The position numbers and the translations under genes are program-made. A stretch of 52,769 nucleotides of DNA from Centipeda periodontii DSM 2778 (GTDB taxonomy: Bacteria > Bacillota > Negativicutes > Selenomonadales > Selenomonadaceae). Of this stretch, positions 1 through 8,475 are shown piece after piece. Each line of letters begins with the position of its first letter. Positions within the stretch are counted from its first letter, which is position 1. Location of the stretch: the NCBI RefSeq assembly GCF_000213975.1, contig NZ_GL892076.1, positions 48,914-101,682 of the forward strand, in the 5' to 3' direction. The notes below the pieces were generated by a model that was given only the letters and a program-made list of their open reading frames with translations, ran no database searches and was not told where the DNA came from.

Positions 1-32
1 ATATTTCTCAAGTCTTGTTATTTCTTGTCCTC

Positions 33-61
33 ATTATAAGAAATTCGCTCTCTTTGGTCAA
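33..61 (-). promoter_or_regulatory. Sigma-70-type promoter reading out of the window
   Basis: On the minus strand, TTGACC and TATAAT are separated by exactly 17 bp. The promoter lies just past the terminator of the propionate operon and reads toward position 1, so the next gene (outside the window) is a separate transcription unit. Its identity cannot be told from here. Confidence 0.65.
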
Positions 62-64
62 ATG

Positions 65-88
65 AAAAGGAGCCCCGCATGGGGCCCC
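65..88 (-). terminator. Intrinsic terminator of the propionate operon
   Basis: On the minus strand an 8-bp GC-rich stem (GGGGCCCC / GGGGCTCC, one G-T pair) with a 4-nt loop is followed by TTTTCATTT. It lies 22 bp after the stop of the biotin carrier gene and ends the minus-strand operon that begins at 7536. Confidence 0.8.
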
Positions 89-110
89 CGAATGTATCGT
101 ATTCGTGCGA

Positions 111-509
111 TTAGCCGAGGATGACGAGGGACTCGCGCACCTTGACCGACTGACCTGCCGAGACGTTGACGGCCTTGACCGTACCATCGGCAGGAGCGGC
201 GATCTCGTTCTGCATCTTCATCGCTTCGAGGATGAGGAGGGTATCGCCCGCCTTGACTGCCTGACCGACCGAGACCTTGACCTCGATGATCTTGCCCGGC
301 ATCGGAGCGTCCACGGACTGCTCGCCTGCGCCCGCCGCCTTTGCCGGTGCCGCAGATGCTGCTGCCGGTGCAGCCGGTGCAGCAGCGGGAGCGGGCGCAG
401 GTGCAGCAGCGCGCGGAGCGGCAGCAGGAGCAGCAGCGCCGCCTGCACGTACCTCCTCGACCTCAACCTCATAAGCAGTACCGTTGACAGTGATGTTGAA
501 CTTCTTCAT
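111..509 (-). CDS. mmdC: Biotin carrier (gamma) subunit of methylmalonyl-CoA decarboxylase
   Basis: A 132-residue biotinyl protein that carries the carboxyl group between the carboxyltransferase and the membrane subunit of the sodium-pumping decarboxylase. Residues 1-22 form a short beta-rich start, residues 23-62 a flexible Ala/Pro linker, and residues 65-132 the biotinyl domain with EAMKM at 95-99 (biotinyl Lys98). This three-part plan is typical of MmdC/OadA-tail carriers. A good ribosome site (GGAGG) precedes the ATG. It is the last gene of the operon, just before a terminator. Because it follows mmdA, a role in methylmalonyl-CoA rather than oxaloacetate or glutaconyl-CoA decarboxylation is the simplest reading. 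Confidence 0.9.
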   Translation of the reverse strand: MKKFNITVNGTAYEVEVEEVRAGGAAAPAAAPRAAAPAPAPAAAPAAPAAASAAPAKAAGAGEQSVDAPMPGKIIEVKVSVGQAVKAGDTLLILEAMKMQNEIAAPADGTVKAVNVSAGQSVKVRESLVILG

Positions 510-570
510 GTGTTATTCCTCCAACATTTATATTCCCTAATGACAGGATTCCTGCGGGTGCAGGATTACC

Positions 571-708
571 TCAAAGCTTACTGCGGTTGGCAAGCGTCCA
601 GACCTCTGCGGGTTTGATACGCACGGCGACAACCTTGCTCCCCATTACCGACTGAACGGCAGCGGTGATGGCGGCGACGATCTCCGGCGCCACTTTGTTT
701 GCAGCCAT
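571..708 (-). CDS. 45-residue small subunit-like protein of methylmalonyl-CoA decarboxylase
   Basis: I translated this short frame by hand: ATG at 708, TGA at 571, 45 codons, with GGAGG in good position before the ATG. The protein begins MAANKVAPEIVAAITAAVQ and ends VWTLANRSKL. The closing aromatic-x-Leu-Ala-x-Arg motif resembles the C-terminal tail of OadG/MmdD-type subunits, which in known decarboxylases contacts the carboxyltransferase; Veillonella has a comparably short epsilon subunit, MmdE. No membrane segment is present, so it cannot anchor the complex as full-length MmdD does. It sits 15 bp after mmdA and 61 bp before mmdC. That it is a real gene is likely; its exact subunit name is inferred. 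Confidence 0.72.
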   Translation of the reverse strand: MAANKVAPEIVAAITAAVQSVMGSKVVAVRIKPAEVWTLANRSKL

Positions 709-723
709 ATACTACCTCCTAGC

Positions 724-2253
724 TTAGAGCGGAATGTTCCCGTGCTTCTTCGCCGGGTTGTCCTCACGCTTGCTCGAGAGCGCGTTCAGCGCCGTGATGA
801 TGTAGGGGCGTGTCTCGCTCGGCGTAATGACCATGTCGATGTAGCCGCGTTCTGCCGCCTTGTACGGGGTTGCGAACTCCTCGATGTACTCCGCCGTGCG
901 TGCATCCTTGTCCGGATCCTTGCGGAAAATGATGTTGGCAGCGCCCGCAGGTCCCATGACGGCGATCTCAGACGTCGGCCACGCCATGACCTGATCTGCA
1001 CCGAGCTCGCGGTTGCACATTGCGATGTAGGAGCCGCCGTACGCCTTGCGCGTGATGACGGTGACCTTCGGCACGGTCGCCTCGCTATATGCATAAAGCA
1101 TCTTCGCACCGTGGCGGATGATGCCGCTGTACTCCTGATCGACGCCCGGCAGGAAGCCCGGCACGTCGACGAGGTTGACGAGCGGAATATTGAACGCATC
1201 GCAGAAGCGGATGAAGCGCGCCGACTTGTTGGACGCGTCGACATCAAGGCAGCCTGCCATGACGTTCGGCTCGTTCGCGATGATGCCGACCGTGCGACCA
1301 TCAAAGCGCGCGAAGCAGCAGATGATGTTCGTCGCGAAATGCTGGTGCACCTCGTAGAACTCGCCGTTGTCGACCAGCGCGCGGATGACATCCTTCATAT
1401 CGTACGGCGCATTCGGGTTGTCGGGGATGAGCGTATTGAGGCTCTCCTCCTGGCGGTTCGGGTCATCGCCCGTCTCGACGCGCGGAGTCTCCTCCATGTT
1501 GTTGCTCGGGAGGAAGGAGAGCAGATAGCGGATCTGGTCAATGCAGTCCTGATCGTTCTCCGCCGCAAAATGCGCAACGCCGGAACGGCTGTTGTGCGTC
1601 ATCGCACCGCCGAGCTGCTCCGCCGTAACCTCCTCCGCCGTGACGGATTTGATAACCGCAGGACCGGTGATGAACATCTGGCTTGTGTTCTTCACCATGA
1701 AGATGAAGTCCGTGAGCGCAGGGCTGTAAACCGCGCCGCCCGCACAGGGTCCCATGATGACGGAGATCTGCGGGATGACACCCGAGGACTTCGTGTTGCG
1801 GTAGAAGATGCCGCCGTAGCCCGAAAGTGCGTCGACTGCCTCCTGGATGCGCGCGCCGCCCGAATCGTTGATGCCGATGCAGGGTGCGCCCATCTTCATG
1901 GCGAGGTCCATGACCTTCCAGATCTTGTGTGCGTGCTTCTCGCCGAGCGAGCCGCCCTCAACCGTGAAGTCCTGCGCGAACGCGTAGACGAGGCGGCCGT
2001 TGATCGTGCCGTATCCCGTCACAACGCCCTCGCCGGGCAGATCCTTCTTATCCTGACCAAAGTTGGTACAACGATGACGAACGAACATATCCAGCTCGAT
2101 GAAGGTGTCCTCATCGAAGAGCAGGTTCAGGCGCTCACGCGCGGTGAGCTTGCCCTTGCTGTGCTGCTTCTCGATGCTCTTGGCGCCGCCGCCCTGCATG
2201 AGATGCTCTTTCTTCTCCAGCATGAGCTCAATTTTTTCCTGGACTGTGGACAT
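724..2253 (-). CDS. mmdA: Methylmalonyl-CoA decarboxylase, carboxyltransferase (alpha) subunit
   Basis: A 509-residue acyl-CoA carboxyltransferase of the crotonase-like AccD/PccB family. It moves the carboxyl group from (S)-methylmalonyl-CoA to carrier biotin, giving propionyl-CoA. The sequence has the usual two halves: the N-terminal half includes GEGVVTGYGTINGRLVYAFA and the oxyanion segment GGARIQEAVDALSGYGGIF; the C-terminal half has DVPGFLPGVDQEYSGIIRHG and KAYGGSYIAMC. Length fits the family (about 510). Two ATGs are adjacent; the second (2253) is better spaced from GGAGGG. The product is most likely MmdA because mutase, MeaB and epimerase genes precede it; propionyl-CoA carboxylase beta would look similar. 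Confidence 0.92.
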   Translation of the reverse strand: MSTVQEKIELMLEKKEHLMQGGGAKSIEKQHSKGKLTARERLNLLFDEDTFIELDMFVRHRCTNFGQDKKDLPGEGVVTGYGTINGRLVYAFAQDFTVEGGSLGEKHAHKIWKVMDLAMKMGAPCIGINDSGGARIQEAVDALSGYGGIFYRNTKSSGVIPQISVIMGPCAGGAVYSPALTDFIFMVKNTSQMFITGPAVIKSVTAEEVTAEQLGGAMTHNSRSGVAHFAAENDQDCIDQIRYLLSFLPSNNMEETPRVETGDDPNRQEESLNTLIPDNPNAPYDMKDVIRALVDNGEFYEVHQHFATNIICCFARFDGRTVGIIANEPNVMAGCLDVDASNKSARFIRFCDAFNIPLVNLVDVPGFLPGVDQEYSGIIRHGAKMLYAYSEATVPKVTVITRKAYGGSYIAMCNRELGADQVMAWPTSEIAVMGPAGAANIIFRKDPDKDARTAEYIEEFATPYKAAERGYIDMVITPSETRPYIITALNALSSKREDNPAKKHGNIPL

Positions 2254-2328
2254 CATATCCCTCCTGTAATCTGCCTGCGAAACCGAATGCTCCGCAGGGA
2301 ATATGCGTCAAGTATGGCGGGTCGCTTC

Positions 2329-2745
2329 TCAGCGATCCTCATGCTCGCAGATCTCGAGGAGAACCCCCTTCGTCGACTTCGGATGCAGGAACGCGATCTT
2401 TGCGCCGCCCGCGCCGATGCGCGGCTTCTCGTCGATCATCCGGACGCCCTTTGCCATGAGGTCGGCGATCGCATTCTCGATGTTGTCAACGCGCAGAGCA
2501 ATGTGCTGGATGCCCTCGCCCTTCTTCTCGATGTATTTCGTGATCGGGCTGTCGTCCGCCGTGCCGATGAGCAGCTCGATCTCACTCTTGTTCGGTGTCG
2601 GGTGGAATGTCGTTGTAACCTTCTGCTCGGCGACCGTCTCCTCAGCCGTGCAGGGAATGCCGATCACGTCCGACCAGAATTTCTTCCCCTCTTCGAGATC
2701 CTTCACGGCAATGCCGATGTGATCTACTGCCAGAACCTTGAACAT
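2329..2745 (-). CDS. mce: Methylmalonyl-CoA epimerase
   Basis: A 138-residue vicinal-oxygen-chelate protein that interconverts (R)- and (S)-methylmalonyl-CoA, linking the mutase (R form) to the decarboxylase (S form). Two beta-alpha-beta-beta-beta modules are visible: one starts at VDHIGIAVKDLE (metal-ligand His) and the other at IQHIALRVDN (second His), with the closing Glu in LLEICEH. Length matches family members (130-150). A ribosome site (AAGGAGG) precedes the ATG. It lies between meaB and mmdA, matching its step in the pathway. Confidence 0.93.
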   Translation of the reverse strand: MFKVLAVDHIGIAVKDLEEGKKFWSDVIGIPCTAEETVAEQKVTTTFHPTPNKSEIELLIGTADDSPITKYIEKKGEGIQHIALRVDNIENAIADLMAKGVRMIDEKPRIGAGGAKIAFLHPKSTKGVLLEICEHEDR

Positions 2746-2785
2746 AGGTACTTCCTCCTTGGGAAATTGCTGTCAATTTCCACTG

Positions 2786-3724
2786 TTAAGATAACATTTC
2801 GGCCATGACATCGCCCACTACGGTGTAGGGGTCGGTCTCATGCGCCTTGATTTGCGCCACATAGTCATCGAGTCTGCCCGTATCGACGATGCGGCGTTCG
2901 ATGCTGCGCCGAACACCTGCGTGCAGGATGTCCAACATCTCATCGCGCGTGCGGCGCGTGCGCCGCGCGGCAAGAACGCCATTGCCCTCGATATGGGCAC
3001 GGTGTTCCTCTACGGTGTCGACCAGCTCCGTGATCCCTTCGCCGCGATTCGCGATAACCTTACGGATCGGCGGTCGCCAGTCGGACATGTGGTCATCCAA
3101 ATCCAGCATCATGTTGATCTCACGGACAAGCTTATCCGCACCGTCAAGATCGGACTTGTTGATGGCGAACACGTCACCGATCTCCAAGATGCCCGCCTTG
3201 ATCGCTTGGATGTCGTCGCCCATACCGGGAATCAGCACGACCATTGTGGTATCCGCCGCCCGCACGATATCCACCTCGGACTGCCCGACGCCAACGGTCT
3301 CGACAAAGATGATATCCTTGCCGAATGCATCCATGACCTTTACCGCGTCCGCCGTCTTGTGCGAGAGGCCGCCAAGGCTGCCGCGCGTTCCCATGCTGCG
3401 GATAAAGACCCCCTCATCAAGCGTCAAGTCGTTCATACGGATGCGGTCGCCCAGAATGGCACCGCCGGAAAAGGGACTCGTGGGATCGACGGCGATGATG
3501 CCGACGGTTTTCCCGCGCCTGCGGTATTCCTTGGCAATCTTATCCGTCATGGTGCTTTTGCCCGCACCCGGAGGGCCGGTAATGCCCAGAACATAGGCAT
3601 GTCCCGTATGCGGATAGAGCGCTTTCATGATGTCGGTCGCTGTCTCACGCTCGTTCTCGATCGCCGTGATGGCGCGCGAGAGCGCGAGGCGGTTGCCCTT
3701 CAGCACTTCGGCTGCTATATCCAT
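2786..3724 (-). CDS. meaB: MeaB-type GTPase chaperone of methylmalonyl-CoA mutase
   Basis: A 312-residue G3E P-loop GTPase (ArgK/MeaB/MMAA family) that guards cobalamin loading and reactivation of methylmalonyl-CoA mutase. The Walker A motif is GITGPPGAGKST at residues 47-58; further G3E signatures are DPTSPFSGGAILGDRIRM, the Mg/switch region ETVGVGQSEVDI, and NKSD for guanine recognition. I chose the ATG at 3724 because AAGGAGGT lies 6 nt upstream; an earlier in-frame ATG at 3805 would run through an inverted repeat and lacks a site. It is placed between the mutase subunits and the epimerase. Confidence 0.93.
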   Translation of the reverse strand: MDIAAEVLKGNRLALSRAITAIENERETATDIMKALYPHTGHAYVLGITGPPGAGKSTMTDKIAKEYRRRGKTVGIIAVDPTSPFSGGAILGDRIRMNDLTLDEGVFIRSMGTRGSLGGLSHKTADAVKVMDAFGKDIIFVETVGVGQSEVDIVRAADTTMVVLIPGMGDDIQAIKAGILEIGDVFAINKSDLDGADKLVREINMMLDLDDHMSDWRPPIRKVIANRGEGITELVDTVEEHRAHIEGNGVLAARRTRRTRDEMLDILHAGVRRSIERRIVDTGRLDDYVAQIKAHETDPYTVVGDVMAEMLS

Positions 3725-3766
3725 GCGCCCACCTCCTTCGCGCAGTGACTTTATCGGAACAATGGA

Positions 3767-3805
3767 ATGGATGACAGACGAAACGATTTTCTGTCTGTCA
3801 TCCAT
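3767..3805 (-). repeat. Perfect 13-bp inverted repeat between mcmB and meaB
   Basis: ATGGATGACAGAC at 3767-3779 and its exact reverse complement at 3793-3805 flank a 13-nt spacer. In the operon transcript this forms a strong stem-loop in the 98-bp gap between the two genes. No U-run follows on the minus strand, so it is not a standard terminator; an RNA processing or stability element is a reasonable guess. Confidence 0.7.
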
Positions 3806-3822
3806 CCTTTCAACAGTGTTTG

Positions 3823-4215
3823 TTACGCTACGTGTTCCTTGATGAAGTCAACCACTTCGCCGGTCGGTGTGCCGGGGGTAAATACTGCGGCAACGCCCGC
3901 ATCCTTGAGTGCGGGGATGTCGCCCTCGGGGATGACGCCCCCGCCGATGACGAGCACGTCGTCCATGCCTTTCTCGCGCAGGAGATTGACCACCTTCGGG
4001 AAGAGATGCGGATGCGCACCCGAGAGAATGCTCATCGCAACGACGTTCACGTCCTCCTGCAGAGCTGCCTCCGCAATCTCCTCGGGGGTCTGACGAAGGC
4101 CGGTATAGACGACCTCGAATCCCGCATCGCGCAGGGCGCGGGCAACAACCTTCGCACCGCGGTCATGACCGTCCAGACCCGGCTTTGCAACGAGCACTCT
4201 GATTTTCTCTGCCAT
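3823..4215 (-). CDS. mcmB: Methylmalonyl-CoA mutase, cobalamin-binding small subunit
   Basis: A 130-residue stand-alone B12-binding domain. DGHDRG at residues 15-20 holds the lower cobalt ligand (His17); the SIL stretch (62-64) and GGG (91-93) complete the DxHxxG...SxL...GG cobalamin signature. In many bacteria this domain is the C-terminus of a single mutase chain of about 720 residues; here it is encoded apart from the 548-residue catalytic subunit (next gene upstream), an arrangement also known for archaeal and some anaerobe mutases. The ribosome site AGGAGG precedes the ATG. Confidence 0.92.
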   Translation of the reverse strand: MAEKIRVLVAKPGLDGHDRGAKVVARALRDAGFEVVYTGLRQTPEEIAEAALQEDVNVVAMSILSGAHPHLFPKVVNLLREKGMDDVLVIGGGVIPEGDIPALKDAGVAAVFTPGTPTGEVVDFIKEHVA

Positions 4216-4308
4216 TTTTATATTCCTCCTGAACGGGGCTGCCGCCGCTTACGCGCGCGGCACGCCCCCTTGCATTCACCAAACACTGATCCGCAAAAGC
4301 ACCGACGC

Positions 4309-5955
4309 TTACAGATTGACGTGTGCCTCGTACTCGCCGAAGACCTCGCGCATGACGCCGCAGATCTCGCCGAGCGTCGCGTAGGTCTTGACCGCTGAGA
4401 GGATGTGCGGCATGAGGTTCTCGTTCTCGTCGCTGCACGCCTTCTTGAGGTCTGCGAGAGCCGCCTGAACAGCAGCATTGTCGCGCTTCGCCTTCATCGC
4501 CTCGACCTTTGCCTTCTGCTTCTCGCCGACGGATGCGTCGACGCGGAGCAGGTTCTTCGGCGCCTCTTCCTCCACTTGGAACTTGTTGACACCGACGATG
4601 ACGCGGGCACCGGACTCGACGTCCATCTGCCACTTGTAGGCACTGTCCTGAATCTCCTTCTGGATGTAGCCCTTCTCGATCGCCGCGACGGCGCCGCCGA
4701 GATCGTCAATCTTCTTGATGTACTCCCAAGCCTCTTTCTCGATGCGGTTGGTCATCGCCTCGACGTAGTAGGAGCCCGCGAGCGGGTCAATGACATCGGC
4801 GAGCCCGCTCTCGTACGCAACGATCTGCTGTGTACGGAGTGCGACCATGACCGAGTCCTCCGTCGGAAGCGCGAGCGCCTCGTCGCGGGAGTTCGTGTGG
4901 AGCGACTGCGTGCCGCCCATGACGGCAGCGGCCGTCTGGAGTGCGACGCGGACGATGTTGTTGTTCGGCTGCTGTGCGGTGAGCATGGAGCCTGCCGTCT
5001 GCGTGTGGACGCGGAGCATCATGGACTTCGGCTTTTCTGCCTTGAAGCGTTCCTTCATGACCTTTGCCCAGATGCGGCGGGACGCGCGGAACTTCGCAAC
5101 CTCCTCGAGCACGTTGTTGTGTGCGTTCCAGAAGAAGGAGAGGCGTCCCGCGAAATCGTCGACGCTGAGCCCTGCCTTGATGGCGGCCTCGACGTAGGCA
5201 ATGCCGTCCGCAATGGTGAATGCAATTTCCTGCGATGCCGTGGAACCGGCCTCGCGAATGTGGTAGCCCGAGATGGAGATGGTGTTCCAGTTCGGGACGT
5301 TCTTGGAGCAATATTCGAAAATGTTCGTGATGAGGCGCATGGACGGGCGCGGCGGGAAGATATACGTGCCGCGCGCCGCATACTCCTTCAGAATGTCGTT
5401 CTGGATCGTGCCCTTGAGCTTGTCTGCCGAGACGCCCTGCTTCTCCGCCACGGCGATATACATCGCGAGGAGGACGGACGCGGGCGCGTTGATCGTCATG
5501 GACGTGGAGACCTTGCCGAGGTCGATCTGATCGAAGAGGATTTCCATGTCGGCGAGCGAGTCAATCGCAACACCGACCTTGCCGACCTCGCCCTCGGAGA
5601 TGGCATCCGTAGAGTCATAGCCGATCTGTGTCGGGAGGTCAAATGCGCAGGAAAGCCCCGTTGCGCCGCTCTCGATGAGGTAACGGTAACGCTTGTTGGA
5701 CTCCTCCGCCGTGGAGAATCCTGCGTACATACGCATCGTCCAGAAGCGTCCGCGGTACATCGTCGGCTGCACGCCGCGGGTATAGGGATAGACACCGGGG
5801 AAGCCGATGTCCTGTGCGTAGTCCGTCTCCTGAATGTCGAGCGGGGTGTAGAGTCCCTGCTCTGGGATGTGAGGACGTGCCGGGAACTTCGCCGTTGCCT
5901 TTTCGACGGTAGCATTGTACTTGTCAAGCCCCGCCTGGATGTTTTCATTGCTCAT
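4309..5955 (-). CDS. mcmA: Methylmalonyl-CoA mutase, catalytic large subunit
   Basis: A 548-residue TIM-barrel subunit that rearranges succinyl-CoA to (R)-methylmalonyl-CoA with adenosylcobalamin. Family landmarks are [60 protein letters not shown], and the substrate-side [16 protein letters not shown]. It ends at residue 548 without a B12 domain, which is supplied by the next gene (93 bp downstream). Length agrees with the alpha subunit of split mutases. It is preceded by the CoA transferase gene and a short spacer with a small hairpin (6007-6025). Confidence 0.94.
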   Translation of the reverse strand: MSNENIQAGLDKYNATVEKATAKFPARPHIPEQGLYTPLDIQETDYAQDIGFPGVYPYTRGVQPTMYRGRFWTMRMYAGFSTAEESNKRYRYLIESGATGLSCAFDLPTQIGYDSTDAISEGEVGKVGVAIDSLADMEILFDQIDLGKVSTSMTINAPASVLLAMYIAVAEKQGVSADKLKGTIQNDILKEYAARGTYIFPPRPSMRLITNIFEYCSKNVPNWNTISISGYHIREAGSTASQEIAFTIADGIAYVEAAIKAGLSVDDFAGRLSFFWNAHNNVLEEVAKFRASRRIWAKVMKERFKAEKPKSMMLRVHTQTAGSMLTAQQPNNNIVRVALQTAAAVMGGTQSLHTNSRDEALALPTEDSVMVALRTQQIVAYESGLADVIDPLAGSYYVEAMTNRIEKEAWEYIKKIDDLGGAVAAIEKGYIQKEIQDSAYKWQMDVESGARVIVGVNKFQVEEEAPKNLLRVDASVGEKQKAKVEAMKAKRDNAAVQAALADLKKACSDENENLMPHILSAVKTYATLGEICGVMREVFGEYEAHVNL

Positions 5956-6039
5956 GAAAATATTCTCCTTTGCCTTTACAGTTCTTTTTGTGTTGGGTTA
6001 TTCCCTAAAGGGCTTTTTGCCCTTTTTGTCTCGTTTGTA

Positions 6040-7536
6040 TTACTTCTGCATCGACCCCGTCGCGAGGAAGCGCTGATGGAAGGAAAGCGCCTCATCGAGA
6101 AGGTGCGGCGTCTGTGCGCCCTTCGTCGCTGCAAGTGCACGCTCGTAGTAGTCGAGCAGGATCGGACGGAAGTCCGGATGTGCGCAGTTGTTGATGATCT
6201 CGAGCGCACGTTCGCGCGGGCACTTGCCGCGCAGATCCGCAACGCCCTGCTCCGTGATGACGACATCCACGTCGTGCGCGCCGTGGTCGATGTGCGAGCA
6301 GAACGGAACGATGGACGAGATCTTGCCGCCCTTCGCCTCAGACTGCGTGTAGAAGATCGTGAGGTAGGCGTTGCGCGCAAAGTCGCCGCTGCCGCCGATG
6401 CCGTTCATCATCTTCGTGCCCGTAACGTGCGTGGAGTTGACGTTGCCGTAGATATCGACCTCGATCGCCGTGTTCATCGCGATGACGCCGAGACGGCGCA
6501 CAACCTCGGGGTTGTTCGAGATCTCCTGCGGACGGAGCATCATGATCTTCTTGTACTTATCGATGTCCTTATAGAAGCGCTGCAGGCCTTCGGGCGAGGG
6601 CGAGAACGCGGTGCCCGATGCGAACTTCAGCTTGCCCGCGTCTGCAAGGTCGAACATGCCGTCCTGAATGACTTCGGTGTAGACCTCAAGATCGGTGAAG
6701 TCGGAGCTGACAAAGCCGGCGATGACCGCGTTCGCCACGTTGCCGACACCGGACTGTAGCGGCAGGAGCCCCTTTGGCATACGTCCCTCGGCAATCTCCT
6801 TCTTGAGAAGATCGACCGTGAACTGCCCCATCTTGCGCGCCGCTTCGTCAACCGGTGCAAGGGCACGTGTCTTGTCCGTGATGTCGCAGGGAACGATGTA
6901 CTTGATCTTCTCCAGCGGGCACGGCATGAACGTCGTACCGATGCGGTCGCCCGCCTTCGTAATGGGAATCGGCAGACGGTTCGGCGGATCGAGAGGGATG
7001 TAGATGTCGTGCATGCCGACAAGCTCCATCGGCTGGCTCGTGTTCACCTCAACGATGACCACGTCCGCACTCTGGATGAACGACGGCGTATTGCCGACCG
7101 AGGTCGAGGGGATGATGCCCTCCTCGGTGATGGCGACAGCCTCGACGAGCGCAACGTCGATCTTGCCGAGGAAGCCCTCACGCGACTGCTGCGCCACCTC
7201 GGAGAGGTGCATATCGATGTAGTTCACCAGTCCGGAGTTGATCGCATTGCGCAGCGGCGTATTTGTCTGATACGGCAGGCGCTGCTTGATGCCGCCCGCC
7301 TCAGCAAGCGCACCGTCGAGCTCGGGACCGGTCGAAGCGCCCGTCCAGATATTGACCTTGAACGGATTCTTCTTCATGCGTTCGGCGATGGCAAGTGGAA
7401 CTGCCTTCGGATAACCGGACGGCGTAAAGCCGCTGGCACCGATGGTCATGCCGTCAGCAAAATACTCTGCTGCCGTCTCCGCACTGACAACCTTGTCAGC
7501 CAAGGACTTGGGTATGCGATCGGAAATATCGATCAT
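6040..7536 (-). CDS. scpC: Succinate/propionyl-CoA (acetyl-CoA) CoA-transferase
   Basis: A 498-residue member of the Ach1/Cat1-type acetyl-CoA hydrolase/transferase family. In this operon it most likely moves CoA from propionyl-CoA to succinate, closing the propionate cycle. The likely catalytic Glu lies in VVIVEVNTSQP (about residue 160); the C-terminal domain has GIGGSGDFARNAYLTIF and PFCSHIDHGAHDVDVVITEQ, both typical. The start ATG at 7536 has GGGAGG 7 nt upstream. It is the first gene of the operon; the upstream 195 bp carry the likely promoter. Acetyl-CoA as an additional substrate is possible. Confidence 0.88.
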   Translation of the reverse strand: MIDISDRIPKSLADKVVSAETAAEYFADGMTIGASGFTPSGYPKAVPLAIAERMKKNPFKVNIWTGASTGPELDGALAEAGGIKQRLPYQTNTPLRNAINSGLVNYIDMHLSEVAQQSREGFLGKIDVALVEAVAITEEGIIPSTSVGNTPSFIQSADVVIVEVNTSQPMELVGMHDIYIPLDPPNRLPIPITKAGDRIGTTFMPCPLEKIKYIVPCDITDKTRALAPVDEAARKMGQFTVDLLKKEIAEGRMPKGLLPLQSGVGNVANAVIAGFVSSDFTDLEVYTEVIQDGMFDLADAGKLKFASGTAFSPSPEGLQRFYKDIDKYKKIMMLRPQEISNNPEVVRRLGVIAMNTAIEVDIYGNVNSTHVTGTKMMNGIGGSGDFARNAYLTIFYTQSEAKGGKISSIVPFCSHIDHGAHDVDVVITEQGVADLRGKCPRERALEIINNCAHPDFRPILLDYYERALAATKGAQTPHLLDEALSFHQRFLATGSMQK

Positions 7537-7649
7537 AGAAAAACCTCCCTCTGATACGCCGGCAGGTATCGCCGTCGTCCGTTGATACTCCTATGACACA
7601 CACAACAAACAACCGCAGACATTCAGGAATTCTCATTTCATCTTGTAAA

Positions 7650-7677
7650 TTATTCATGGTAGGAATTTTCTGAATAA
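7650..7677 (-). promoter_or_regulatory. Inverted repeat in the scpC upstream region, possible operator
   Basis: TTATTCA (7650-7656) and TGAATAA (7671-7677) form perfect 7-bp arms 14 bp apart in the 195-bp AT-rich region between the rex terminator and scpC. It may bind a dimeric regulator of the propionate operon. I saw no clear consensus -35/-10 pair with good spacing nearby, and the repeat does not match the Rex consensus. Nothing else in 7537-7731 stood out. Confidence 0.35.
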
Positions 7678-7731
7678 CTGCAAGTTATCATAGATGCACA
7701 TGTCAATTATATCTTTCCTTAGGATATCACG

Positions 7732-7765
7732 AAAAAAAAATGCCGTCAAGATTACATTGACGGCA
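7732..7765 (-). terminator. Intrinsic terminator after rex
   Basis: A perfect 9-bp stem (TGCCGTCAA / TTGACGGCA, 7-nt loop) is followed on the minus strand by nine T residues. It lies 36 bp past the rex stop codon and closes the valS-folC-ligase-rex unit. Confidence 0.9.
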
Positions 7766-7801
7766 TTTTCTGTGATTTGTGAAAAAAAGAGCAAATAAGT
7801 T

Positions 7802-8473
7802 TTAATCCGGCAATTTTTTGTCTGACAGATCCTCGTTTTCCGCGCTTGTGTGCGTCAGATAATACGAGAGTGAACTGAGTCCGACGGACAAATCTTCGCT
7901 GACAAACGGGACGTTCGGCGGCACCTGCAGCTTGATCGGAGCGAAGTTCCAGATGCCGCGGATGCCCGCCGCAACAAGCTGATCAGCAACGTCCTGTGCA
8001 TGTGCGGCAGGCACGGCGATGACGCCGATCTGCACGTCACGCTCGGCAATGATCTCCGCGAGATAGGCAATATCCTCCACGCGGCGCTCGCCGACGCGCG
8101 TGCCGATCACGACCGGATTCACATCGAAAATTGCAACGAGATGAAAGCCAAGGCGCGCGATCCCCTGATAGTTTGCAAGCGCGGCACCGAGATGTCCCAT
8201 GCCGATGATCGCAACGTTCCAATGTTGGTCGAGCCCCAGAATATTGCCGATGCTCTCCTTGAGTTCCGCAACGTAGTAGCCCACGCCCTTCTTGCCAAAC
8301 TGTCCGAAAAACGCAAGGTCTTTTCGAATCTGTTCGGGGTTGATGGCAAGGCGGCGACCGAGTTCCTCCGAGGAGGCAATCTCCACGCCCTCATCCGTCA
8401 GCTGACGCAGACAGCGATAGTAGCGCGGCAGGCGGTCAACGGTGGCCTTGGATATGGATAGATTTTCCTGCAT
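7802..8473 (-). CDS. rex: Redox-sensing transcriptional repressor Rex
   Basis: A repressor of about 223 residues that binds NADH through a Rossmann domain and controls fermentative and respiratory genes. The N-terminal winged helix holds LPRYYRCLRQL and SSEELGRRLAINPEQIRKDL; the nucleotide site is VAIIGMGHLGAAL; the C-terminal swapped helix carries LSSLSYYL. The reading frame could begin at 8479, overlapping the previous stop, but the ATG at 8473 sits 6 nt behind AAGGAAGG and is preferred. It is the last gene before a strong terminator. I did not find a convincing Rex box in this window, so its targets are elsewhere or diverged. Confidence 0.93.
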   Translation of the reverse strand: MQENLSISKATVDRLPRYYRCLRQLTDEGVEIASSEELGRRLAINPEQIRKDLAFFGQFGKKGVGYYVAELKESIGNILGLDQHWNVAIIGMGHLGAALANYQGIARLGFHLVAIFDVNPVVIGTRVGERRVEDIAYLAEIIAERDVQIGVIAVPAAHAQDVADQLVAAGIRGIWNFAPIKLQVPPNVPFVSEDLSVGLSSLSYYLTHTSAENEDLSDKKLPD

Positions 8474-8475
8474 AG

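Noticed and set aside
742-2808. Very long open frame (over 680 codons) on the plus strand opposite mmdA and mce
   Set aside because: It mirrors the GC-rich third codon positions of real minus-strand genes; its Arg/His/Asp/Val-rich translation shows no domain. The same holds for long frames opposite mcmA/scpC (4405-6759) and valS (11000-13711).
6007-6025. AAAGGGC-TTTTT-GCCCTTT as a terminator between scpC and mcmA
   Set aside because: The T-run lies on the plus strand, where there are no genes; on the minus strand AGGG follows the stem, so it should not stop the operon.
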